Source of the DNA: Paulownia fortunei
Lineage: Eukaryota; Streptophyta; Magnoliopsida; Lamiales; Paulowniaceae
NCBI GenBank assembly: GCA_019321725.1
Contig: CM033110.1
Location: forward strand, 20,763,278 to 20,827,277
Direction: 5' to 3'
Length of the DNA: 64,000 bases
Position numbers and translations under genes: made by a program. Positions 40,627 to 52,122 of the stretch are shown piece by piece. Within the stretch, counting starts at the first letter, position 1; each line of letters opens with the position of its first letter. The notes under the pieces are model-generated. The model worked only from the letters and a program-made list of their open reading frames with translations, made no database searches and had not been told where the DNA came from.

Positions 40627-43600
40627 TGCCATTAACCTTTGATGAGTCAAGCCCCAAACAATCAGCCAAACGTGATGGACTTGTACCCTGAATTGATGCA
40701 CATAGACGTGATATCACAGGATGAATCTGCATAAAATTTGGTGAAGGTTTGAGCAATATGAAGCAGAAGAATATGTGCAGCACATAAAAAAATACAAAAA
40801 CAGCTTCTACTATTAAAGTAAGTCTAGATAAAACCAAACCTGCTGTGCGAGGTAATAGTCAATGTCAATTATCCAGTTTCCATTGTCTCTTTTCAGTTCA
40901 TCAGGATGTCTTGCCCGCTGAGCAATACCAACTGAGGTAGTTGAGCCATTTCCCTATAAATATACATGCAACAAGTTATCCTGTACTCTATAATTTTATG
41001 TGAAGGTTATGAATTGCAAGAGACCAGCATGCATTACTTCCACATTACCAAGAAGGGCAAGCAAAGAAAGATAAGAAACAGAAACTGTGCCAGACCTGCT
41101 CACAGCAGATGATATAAGGTACTGTATCTCCAGCAGAACAACCGGTCACATAACCACTTCTCTTCAGTCTAAGTGCTACCTAAAGAACCACATAAGAAGT
41201 ATAAATTTAATATATGGAAGCATGATGCTAAATGATATGAATCATTTGTTATGCTATACACTTACTTCTACATGAGGCTGATTTCTAGCATCAGGATATG
41301 CTTCAGGTGGTTTAGTTAGTGTCTTTGTGATGACATATTTTTCCAGTGGTATTTGCCCATTCCTCATTTCCTCTTGTACCTGCAATTAATTATATGCAAC
41401 ATACTCAAGGCCTTTCTGTTATAAAGCTACTTAAATTTTCTCCCAAAAATAGAGCTTAGCATATTATTGCTTACTCATGAAAACGAGAAAAAGCTCAAGT
41501 TCCTTCTCCCAACATATTGCAAGTTGATAGTATAAAAATAAAAAATGTCACCCAAAAATAAGTCATCAAGATCCAATGCACTTCCTCAGACAATTTTTGC
41601 CTTAAGAAGATACAAGTTAATGATATTTTGAACATATTTTACTACCAGCCAGGGACACGAGATCTGACTCGCTTAGACACATATGTGATCAGGTACCAGC
41701 AGACAGCCAGACACTAATCATATCATCCTTGATGGAACAATTCTTAAGAAGTCATTGATAAATAAAAGTTCTGAAAGTTTTTTTACAATGATTAGACATT
41801 AAAATTTGTTACAAAGCAGACATCAATTTAATATATAATACCATATGACAGCTTATATGTGTCTATCTGCTAATAATGCTAATAATATTAATTATACACC
41901 ACTCACAAAACCAAGAAACAGAGAAAACCATAAGGAAGCATCTAAAATCTGGCCAATAGGCGAGAATACATTCAAAGCTCAGAAAAGTACCTTCATAAGA
42001 GAATTGTGTATTACTTCAACAACATCCTCACAGGACCTGAAAGCATTTGAGCCATATATATATATGGTAAGCTTTGGAAGACAATTAAACAGAGGCACAC
42101 TCAAAATCACTAACTTAACCTAGTAAGAGAATGCGCAAAGCCAGTAAACTGACCCGCCAGATAATATTTGACTGAGGCAGAAATCTCCCAATTCCTTTGA
42201 CAGCAAGCTCCAGTCACGCCGAACCATATCGAGACCTTTCCGCTCAATAACCTGCACCGAACTCAATTCAGTAATTCAACAGAAGATAGGACATTCGAGT
42301 TCAATAGAATCAGCAAAGTATATAGGAAGCCACCTCGTAAGATGTACCATCCTTAAAATGCATTTTGACAGCCGCATATTTCTTCTTCTTGAGCAATAGC
42401 ATTCTCTTGTACAAGCCATCGAGGTCAATCTCCAGACACCTATATTTCTTATTGACCTATCAAAATCAAATAAGAGTCAAGCTATGTATCACATTATGCC
42501 TGGACAATTAAATTAGAGAACATGAACATCCACTTGTGAAAGACAAAATACGATACTAATACAGGTTTATGCAGTTCAATAGAGAATGAAAAGATGGAAA
42601 CAATCTTCCAGTACATCAAGTTTCCTTGTTAATTCTTAATCCAAGCTTCAAGTTTCAGAGAACTTTAACTTAAACAAATTGTCAAAAATCAATTCAAGGC
42701 TATTTCAGTGACTCAATCATCATATTTAATCCATGATTTTGGCTCATATGCATTTTCGAAATAATTCAAACAAGAAACAGAGAAATATCTTTTATACTGA
42801 ATTGATTTACATAGGATAAGTACTGAATATCCCATTTCAGTCCTTGAAGCAGAAACAGATTGATTCCCAATAATTAGCAGTATAGATTCAGCACGCACCT
42901 CCTGAATGACCTTCCCTGCTATCGATTTAGCTTTTCCAATATCATCAAGTCCGCTATATATCATTATTGAATCTGTGTCGCCATAAATAACCTGCTTGAA
43001 AAAGAGAAGACTAGCTTCAGGGTTCCACAAGAAGCAGTTAAAAGAGGAAAATCCATGTAAATACTAGAAAATCAAGCAAATCTGTATGAGTACTGACCTC
43101 TAAGTTTAGAGTATTTTGAACAAGATCAACAGTGCTCTGTAAAATCTCCCTTCCCTGCACAAAATACACAAGTTAGTCAATAGCATCTTCATCTGTACTT
43201 GCCAGACCTAAAAGGTCATTTTTCACTTTTTACCAAACAATAAACTGCTTACTTGTAGTGTTACAAGTTCTGCCAGGGGTTTTGCATAGAATCTGGAATT
43301 GGAGAATCCCAGGCATCCATACATGCTGCACAACAAATTTGTTAAAACCAATGAATAACAAGAAACCAATGGAAGAAGCACAAATAGAAGTTAAAGGAGA
43401 AAGAAGGCACAAACCTATTTGCTGTCAGCTTTAGAGCTTGTTGCTGTATGTCAAGCTGTTGAACTTTGAGACCAGATGCTGTTTTTAACCATGACTTTAC
43501 CATTCTTCTTCTCTCCACCAAATTCTTAAGCAACTACACAATTGCGGTTATTTGTTACAAGATAATATATATATATATACAAGTATTTACGAATCAAAAG

Positions 43601-46600
43601 ACCTTTTGGATAATCAATAAATTGCTTATGTACTTATAAATTCGGTTAATCATCAACTTTTTTTATTTGTATTTATTTGGTCCAATGACAGAGAAATTGG
43701 CATAGGAAGGAGAAGATGATGTCCAGAGTACATGCTTCCAACAGATGATATTATCTTGATGGACAACACTTAAAAAGTAATGATTTCTAGATTGAATTTG
43801 TGGATAGAGAGGATTTAGAAAAAAATAGAGCAAGGCTAAGTACATTAAGTGTAATTTAGTCTCTTTAGAAAGCACTACCTAGAGGAAGTAGTGTTTATAG
43901 GCCAATAAATACCTAAACATTATTTTTTTGGTTAAATAAATACCCAAATGGATTCCAGTACTTAAGCTCAATTAGGGAGGGAGGTCAGTGAATTAGTTAA
44001 CAAATGGATGGATTTAGCATGGGAATGCTGCCAGTGTTTTGAGTGATTGAAATATTGTAAAGTTAAAAGGATAAAAATCAGTGGTGTTACATGCGATAAA
44101 AACACCAGACTATTAACAACCAAAATCTGCATCAATTTGCATGTGGCTAAGATAAAATGTTAAGATGTTATGCATAAACAAGAAATAATAGGGTAAGAAA
44201 AACATATCTGTTGGTTGGCTAAAAACTGCCAATAACAAAGGGCAATGATACTCAATAGTAATGGTTTCAGCACATTCAATAAAGGTCTCTAGAAAATAAG
44301 ATGCGATGGAACTAGCATTATTTATGTCAGCACTTACATCACTTAAGACTAACCCTTCGCTTGAGTAAAGTGGAAACAATAATCGACACAACCAACACCA
44401 GAGGAGTAAGGGATAAGTAATTTCCTAGTAATATGGTTTATTTATTTGTTTGACCGATATAATCAGAACAACAGTGAGAAAATATGTGAAATAATACACC
44501 ATATTAATTGGCAAAAAATAATAGAAAAGCAAAATGGAAAAAGTGATAACCACCCAAAGTCATCATCACATGATAATCAGGACAACTATCGGTCAATAGA
44601 AATATACAGAGCAATAGAAGAGCCCTCAATTTACATACAAATACAAAAATGTGCATATATAAATATATAGGTCCCCCCCCCCCCCCCAAAACACTATTAG
44701 CCCCCATTTGTCTCAATCGGTCACCCTTTCTTTATTGGTTATATGTATTGACTTCTTTAAAAGGAGTCAATTTTTAGACTACTTATGGGCCAGTTTTGCT
44801 GGTCCTATCCATGTCTATGTAATCAAAACCAATAATGTCTAAGACTCTTTTGAGCCCCCTTTTCAGATCCAATGGACCAAGATTGAACTTTTTTATTTCT
44901 CTTATGAAATCATATCAATTACTTAAATGATATGATTGAAGTTTTTTTTATAGTTAAAATGTACATAAATTGGCTACATCATGTTTGCACTTCTTTGTTT
45001 CATAGTTTCAATTGGTTAAGGTAATGCTGACTAATGTATATCAAAAAGGCATATCTCTACTCAAATCCAGGGCAATCCCATACTTCTATACAAATGTGAT
45101 TATATCTATCATCGTCTTGTCTTAGAATGTTTGCGCATAAGAGATTCCAGAACACGTCTGGAAAAATCTTTCATATTTATCTCACACAAATTTGGAAATT
45201 TAATGCATTTTGGCTTTTACAATTATGGAACTACAAAGATATTAGTTGAATCTAAACTAAAGCATTCTCGCTGGAGCTAAAAACCTTTAATTTCAGGCTC
45301 CAAAGGAACTGCTGATCTGCCATATTGGACATTTAGTTATCATAAAAGGATGCATATGGAGAAGTTTTACCTCTGGTAGAACTCCAGTCCTTTTACTAGA
45401 TGGTAAATGGGGAACCGATCCATCAGCAGATCTTTCCACAGTAGTAAAACAAATATTGTATTCCTGCGAAACAGATAAAGAAATAATTAAACATATTAAA
45501 AAATAAAAGCAACTTCAGATAATGTTAATTAGAAGGCAGGGGGAGCAGGTTAAAAAAGGGTGTGAAGAAAGAATATGAAATACAACTAACCTGAATAATG
45601 GAAGGGTAAAGACTGTTGAAATCCAGAAGTAATATATACTTGTCATATAGTCCTTTCTTTGGCTCCAGCACTAATCCACCAGAATACGAAGGTCCCTTTT
45701 TGGTTTTCCCATGATAATTTTCTGGAGGCTCATCATCAAAATTTCTATCTTCAGGATCAATTTCTTTGCTCTGAACAGCACTACTAATTTTACGTTTTGT
45801 TGTCCTTATCTCCTTGGACTGAGCAGACTGAGCAGAAAACTTGTCTGGGACAATAAATTTCTTGGCATGGAATGCATGTAACAAGAGATATTCCACTCTT
45901 TGAGCTCTAGCACCCTGAAATTAGACAAATTATACTTTTTTAGAGCTAGCAATCTTTCGTGACAATACATCATTCTAAGCTCACTACAAAACTTCACCTG
46001 GAGAGTTTTATGCCAAAGATTGCCACTAATATTAGTCAGTTGACGTGTGAGGGGAAGGACGCTCAAATGGAACATGAGTTCCATTGACAACCATGCATCT
46101 GTTTCGCCATACTCAATCTGCAAATAGTGAAAGTGCGAAACACATAATGCAGTCATCAGATAACACAAATAGATTAGTTGATACATCAGAATTTGTCTTT
46201 GAAAAGTCAGAAAAGAGGCTTGACCATCACTCTAAGAAGACAAAAATTATGTTAAGTCGTCAAGGTGCTAATCTGAGATTCGAGCATGAGGGTAATTTTC
46301 ATCTGCACAGCAAACTGGAAACCTCCACATCTATGACTAGAACTTATCAGAAGAAATAGCAACCCTAGAGGTTATGGACTTGTAAACCATTATATTAGAC
46401 TTTAAGGTAGTTTGGGCTCCATTCTAGATGATAAAAATGCAGTGGACTTGACATGCAAGGAAATACTGACCCACTTTAAGTGAATTCTAATATCAAGCAC
46501 GCCTTTTAATTCTCCTGTCCTATGCAACATCAATATTTTGAAGAAAAAAAATCATGATCTCTCCTATTAGTTGAACTGCAAGATCAAAATTTTAAAGAGA

Positions 46601-49600
46601 ACACGGGGACTTACAAGTTCCATTAGTGATTCAGAACTTTGAAACATTTGAGGAATATCATGTGGAGTGGTCTCCTTACGGTCCTTATTCAGCTGTGTCT
46701 TTGCTAGTTGTGTCAAGGAATAGCTAACCTGGAAAAAAAACAATAAACAATAAGAGACGATAAGAATCACTAAACAATAAAACACTAGAACCAACCTCCT
46801 TTAATAGGTCACGCGAACAAATGTAAGTGTCACATAAGAGACGACCAGCAATACAGGACATGATTCCTGAACTTGCTCCTGAACCAAAGACTGAGCTTCC
46901 TTTATTAAGTTTGGGCATGGCAGAGCGCTTGAGACGGCCTATTTTTGACCACATACTGCTGGGCACCCTGCAAGCCTAAAATGCAATATGTGAGGCATTC
47001 TGAGGGCAGTAACTCTCCATGATACTCGCACACAAAACTTCTACCAAAGAGACCAAGTGACAAAAGGCAGATAATAGGGTTTAACTAAAAAAAATAATTA
47101 GAAATAGCAAATGCTGTAAAAAAAGGAGTTGGCTTAGTATTTAAAAACTAGATAGATATAAGATTAAGACATGGCATCATGAGTACAAAAGAGAGTAGAT
47201 CTAAGTAAGATGAGAAGCCTGGAACTTGATATTGTGAGAGTCAAAAGTGCTGCACTCAGGCTATGCTATCATTTTCAACATCCAAAATGCAAATTTAGTG
47301 CCAAAGGATACAAAAATACCTGGACTCTGTGAAGAAGGACATCCAGGTCGAACCCAGATATATTGTGCCCAACTAGAACATCACTATCCAATTTGTGTAA
47401 CTCAATCATCAAACGATTTAGTAAAGCCCTTTCGCTGAAATGTCAAATCATATACACATAGCAGATATGTTAGCAAACAGAAAAAGTATGACAAAGTAAA
47501 CTTGAAAAATTGACCAATAAAGGAGGAAGAGTAAATCAAACCATCAACACACTTAGCAACAAGACTTGCCTGCTTTCATAGCAAATAACATTTGACCCAG
47601 CCTTTGCATTTTTCTCAGCTGCCTCCTTTGCAAAACCCATTGGAAATATGCCTCCCTCAAGTTTACGCACAACAGTAAAATGACTAAGCATACCTGGACG
47701 AGTCCATTCTGAGGCCACCATGGGAGTATCTATCTGAAAGATTCATCACTCAGTTATTAGGTTTACTTTTATGACTATAATAAAGCAGTTCCTGATCAAC
47801 CAGCATGATACCTAAGAAAGCAATTATCAAGTAACATGAACCAGCAGTGCCTGGACTACCTAACAATTTGAAATTTGTTGATAGCTCAATTACTGATACA
47901 CATCAACTAGGCAAGATATGATGCCACCATATAGGGAACAATCAAACTTATTTCTGAAATTATGGTTTTAACACGAAAACAGTTGAAAAAGAAAAAGAGA
48001 AGATAACATAAGAAAAGGAGACATAAAGAGTGGCTTGCCATTCATCTATCCTTCAAACGAAATGCGCATGACAAGAATTTATGGAAATAAATTAAAAAAA
48101 AAAAAAAAGACATCCTATCAATGAATGCATCAAGCATGAGTTCAGATGCTATACCTTAGCCCTATGGCAGCAAATGACAGATGCAGAGACAATTTCATTT
48201 ACATTCTGTTTCTCGTTGATGATAGTTTTCAAATTTATTGCCGTAACTACTACTGGAGGAATCTCTGACATATTCTTCGAGGAAGTTGAAACTTGAATAT
48301 CCTTTGGGAAATCAACAGTAACCTCAAATTTACACCAGCTCACCTGTCAGAATGTGGAAGAAATAATTTAACACATGATGAATGCAGCAGTGTCTAAATA
48401 ACATAAACTGGAGAGCTATAAAAAGACTCACACGTTGAGCAGCTGTGCAGCTGGAGAATTTTGAGATTGATAGCCATGATGGTCCTTTTATTTTCCTTTT
48501 AATCAGGAAAAGCTCCAAGCCGCTGCAAGCACCATCAATCATTAAATCCTTCTTTCACTAAGATAGCATGCATTGGGTGCATAGATTAGCATCCAGATAA
48601 ACTTCATCCCAAAGAAATTCACCTTGAAACTACATCTAACATATATACAGGGGAATTTCTCCTCGCCAAAGAGATCAAAGAGAAATAGGGACAGGGACTT
48701 ATGCAAACATTGTTGAGAAACGATTGAAGTCCTAAACCAGAAGTACACCAAAAGTACAAAGATAGAGACTATCAGACAATATACCTAGTGAGCTAGTAAA
48801 CAAACATTCATGAATATATTTTCCTCTATAACTACAAAATAAGAAGGTTCTCATCAGTATTGCACCCAACAAATTCTAAAATTGAAGGACATTATGGCAC
48901 TATCCATAGGGGATCTTCACGCTATTAACATGACCAGAAGGAGACAGCATTAACTGACCTGTTATGAGTTCCAAGCAAAGCACAGAAGTTGTTTCCCTTG
49001 AGATCTAAAGGAAGTGGTGGATCCTGTAAAGATACGAAGATCACTGAAGTTAAGTGAAAGTGATTGAGCCAAATAGGCTTCAGATTAATTCCATACTCTC
49101 ACATGCAGTGTTTAGAATCATGGACATCCAATCTCCAACTTTGCTTGAATAACCACAGAAAATGTTGAGAATTTGAATTCATATATCAACAGATTTGATG
49201 AATTGTATTTTTGTATACCTTGAATGGATAGTTGACCTTGAGGACATAATTCTCCCCGTGAGGTATGTCTGATCTCTCAAATGCATAATTTCTCTGGAAA
49301 AGAAGTATAGAGCACCAATATAAGTATTTCAGAGTTTCATTTTGCAACATAGCAGTATAAAATTCAATGACTTTTTTATTAGAACGACAGGAATCAAGAA
49401 GTCAATTTTCAGAACTTCAACCATTTAATTCAAAAATGATCTGATGCATTATATATCTACCATTTTACCAACCTTAACAGGTGCCATGCTGAAACTTGAA
49501 ACATTTTGTTCCAGTAACTCTTTTGTCATTTCAGTCTTCAAGTCTGATGCCAGCTCCTAACAAAGAATTTTGGTCCATCAAAAAGAGGAAGAGAAGCAGA

Positions 49601-51951
49601 ATGAATACAAAAGTATAACATGGCATGACATTACATGAAGTCGAGTTCGTAAAGCTGTTTGAGACTCTTCAACATTTTTCTCTAGCTTTACAATTGTGTC
49701 TTTAAGATCCTTGGATGACATTCGGGACTTTTCACCATTTCTCCCTTGCTTTGCAATTATGTCCTTAGAAGCCATGAGGGACATTCGAGACTCTTCAACA
49801 TCTTTCTTGAGCTCTGTAATTGAGTCATTGTGCATGAAAGAAACAGTAGGGATTGCATACACGCATCTCTGCATGTTTTTAACAACCACACAGCAGCTGT
49901 GGTATGCACCTCCAGATTTGACCTTAATAACAATAACCACTATCGGATGTCAACTTTAGGAATACTCATTTGCAATACCTTTTGAACCAAAAATTGACAG
50001 AATTTCTAGTTGCATACAAGAAGAGTTATTTGAGGACACATAAGCATTAGACAAAGAAGATTTTCATTGAAGTGAAAGTATTAATAATGTGGAACAATTG
50101 ACCAAATTTTCACAAAGATTATAGAAATGTATATTGAATATTCACAATTATTATGGTCGTGTAAACAAGAATTATATACATGGTGCATTAGACAAAAACC
50201 ATGAAAACAGCAGAAAAGCTTCACCAAGGAGCTTGCAAGAATCAGGCAGTTTGTATGGCAATTATTACCCCCTTCTGCAAATAAAGAAAAATATCCACAT
50301 GGAAAGCAGCAAAATGATCAACCATTGCCCCTTCCAGAAATATAAGAGAACATAGAATGATGGAAACAGCCAGATACAAGAATATGTGGCAATTCATCTG
50401 AAGATATATGTTCTCCAAGAGACCTGTAATATACAATACTAATCATGCATCTTTTCTGTAAATCTTTTGCATAAAAGAAAAGAGAAGGAGAAAAACAAAG
50501 TTCGCGTACTCAACTTTGCAATCCTGATATAGTGAACTTTGCTGAAATCTAAAATTTTTGATTGAGATACTACAATATGTCATACAAGCTGGGTATTTAG
50601 TAGGTTTATAGAATTTGCTGACACTCTACAAATCAAAGTTAGTAAATAAATCATCATTAAGTCCAACTTCAAACTCAGATAGTGCTCTAAGATTAGCTAT
50701 AAATTGGCAGAGAACACAAACAGATAAGAATGCATGATCAGGACATTGTAAAGCACAGCATACCTTTCCAAAGAGATAAAGATTCCCAGCATTAGCACCA
50801 TAAATCTCCTCGTGTGCATCAAGTATGTAGAAAGGCAATGATCCATTGGACTCCACTTCAAAATCCAATTTCTCATCGCTACTTGTGCTCTGATTCACCC
50901 CAGGCCCAGACCCATTACAATCGGCAATTACATTTTGCCACCCTAGAGTTGCGCTCAAAGATGGATCTCTTGTCTCTTCAATTTTCGCATTGAGAGAAAA
51001 CACCTTTTTCTCCACCTCCTTCACCTCAGCCTTATTCAGCAAGCATTCTTTATTCTCATATTCTATAGCTTCACTATTCTCCATTATTTCCTTATTTTTT
51101 ACTATGTCGGATGAATTAGTTCCTCTTTCAGTGACAGGCAAACTATTATCCTCACTCATGATTCTTTTAGCTTGTTCCAAATGACCCTTCCACGACTCAC
51201 CATTTGCATCACCACTGTTGCTGTTAATCTCATTAACTTCGTTCCTAACATCTAAATTAACACTACTAACAACAGGCTTCTCAATTTTAACAGGTAAAGC
51301 CCCCAAAGTAGCTGATGAAAAATTGCTCAATTTATTCACACCCAAATTGGTTCTCCTTCTCCTCTCTCTATCATTCTCATCAGGTGCAAACTCAGCAATC
51401 ACATCATCAACAATACTATCACATGAAAAATTCTTCTGTTTATCTTTCTTAAATACAGACGAAGTAAACATACTAGAAATCCTTTGCTTACCCATCAAGG
51501 CGGCCGCGGACGCCAAAGCAGATGGTTTTTTCACAATTTCCTTCTCCTTCTTCTCCGAATTAGAATTATTTTTCTTTCTTTTCGGCCTCTCAGATTCTCC
51601 CTCGGACTCTTCGGAGGATAAGGAGCCACCGGCGATCGACCAGTCTTCTTCCTGGCCTTCATCGCCGTACCCTAAGCCATTGTCATCGACAATAAAACCC
51701 TTGACTTCTTCGCGTCGCTTAGCGACAAAAGCTTCGTACTCGTCTTCATCAACAGTGTCGTAAATTGGCTGCTCCATCTTGATCTGGTAGCCGCCGGCAT
51801 CCAGCTCCCGGCGTCCGCCGCGGCGGAGTGCCTTGAGAAGCTCGAGTTTTTCCTTACGCGCATTTGCGGTGGCGCCCCGGGTCCGCCGCCTGCCCGCCAC
51901 TGTCGGCTGCTCGTCGGACATGTTTGTAGTGGCGGGCTGCTCGTCGGACAT
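38019..51951 (-). CDS. POLA1: DNA polymerase alpha catalytic subunit
   Basis: This family-B polymerase extends primase RNA primers at origins and on Okazaki fragments. Thirty-one exons join in frame into 1594 residues: 51951-50764, 49922-49635, 49556-49473, 49293-49219, 49023-48959, 48522-48432, 48343-48155, 47733-47570, 47434-47320, 46975-46796, 46728-46615, 46117-45998, 45914-45591, 45463-45371, 43533-43415, 43325-43253, 43154-43098, 42991-42899, 42456-42334, 42251-42154, 42036-41991, 41379-41266, 41179-41096, 40953-40840, 40726-40637, 40490-40414, 39857-39647, 38721-38668, 38578-38459, 38366-38292, 38165-38019. The p180 N-terminal domain reads [19 protein letters not shown]. Catalytic motifs are [11 protein letters not shown] (from Asp989), KLTANSMYGCLG (around 1070) and YGDTDS (1116-1121). 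Two Cys clusters follow (CPSC...CPKC and CDDETC...CPNYPRC). Exon 8 has a GC donor, exon 2 a 21-residue repeat, and the start a 30-bp duplication. Confidence 0.96.
39334..39411. repeat. (TC)n(AC)n microsatellite in a POLA1 intron
   Basis: About thirty TC units are followed by about nine AC units, inside the intron between exons 27 and 28. On the gene's sense strand this reads (GT)n(GA)n, so it is not a polypyrimidine tract for splicing. Confidence 0.95.
40587..40625. repeat. (TA)n(GA)n microsatellite in a POLA1 intron
   Basis: About twelve TA units lead into about seven GA units just downstream of exon 25 on the minus strand. On the sense strand the CT run lies only about 12 bases past the exon 25 donor. 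Confidence 0.9.
44673..44687. repeat. C15 homopolymer in a POLA1 intron
   Basis: Fifteen consecutive C (G on the sense strand) lie in the longest POLA1 intron, between exons 14 and 15. Such long C runs are rare in AT-rich plant DNA and its length may be unreliable. Confidence 0.85.
49635..49802 (-). repeat. POLA1: 63-bp (21-codon) tandem repeat inside POLA1 exon 2
   Basis: Two full units, 49802-49740 and 49739-49677, and a partial third from 49676 encode residues 437-457, 458-478 and 479-492. Unit starts read [16 protein letters not shown] and NVEESQTA, and unit ends carry IIAKQGR and TIVKLEK. The period is an exact multiple of three, so the frame is kept. The Arabidopsis protein as I recall it has only one such segment. 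Confidence 0.8.
51905..51951 (-). repeat. POLA1: 30-bp duplication covering the POLA1 start codon
   Basis: A 17-base identical block encoding MSDEQP occurs at 51951-51935 and again at 51921-51905, in the same frame and 30 bases apart. Both ATGs can start the same protein, differing by ten residues. The upstream one was used for the CDS because it is first in the mRNA. Confidence 0.9.
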
Positions 51952-52050
51952 GTTTGTTTTATCCTCTCAGTATGTTTCTCGAGAAAGAGTTTTGTGTCTT
52001 ACACTCCCCAGATCTGATGTTTTGAGAGAGAGAAAAATGAGGTGGGAATG

Positions 52051-52083
52051 TTATAAATGGCGGGAACTTTGTATATTCGCGCC
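52051..52083 (-). promoter_or_regulatory. POLA1 core promoter: TATA-like site and two E2F-type sites
   Basis: On the minus strand, moving toward the gene, there is GGCGCGAA (52083-52076), then GTTCCCGCC (52067-52059), then ATTTATAA (52058-52051), about 100-130 bases before the start codon. TTCCCGCC and TTCGCGCC match the E2F/DP consensus found at replication genes that fire at G1/S (established knowledge). Binding is inferred. Confidence 0.65.
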
Positions 52084-52108
52084 AGAATTATTCGTTTTCC
52101 CAATTCAG

Positions 52109-52122
52109 AAACCCTATGGGCC
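52109..52122. promoter_or_regulatory. telo-box plus site II element upstream of POLA1
   Basis: AAACCCTA (52109-52116) directly abuts TGGGCC (52117-52122). Paired telo-box and TCP-bound site II motifs are characteristic of plant genes active in dividing cells. A second TGGGCC lies at 52208-52213. Confidence 0.55.

Noticed and set aside
51218..51763. 181-codon plus-strand frame inside POLA1 exon 1
   Set aside because: Antisense shadow of the Glu/Ser/Lys-rich N-terminal coding exon; the Phe/Leu/Ser-rich content is what reversed acidic codons give.
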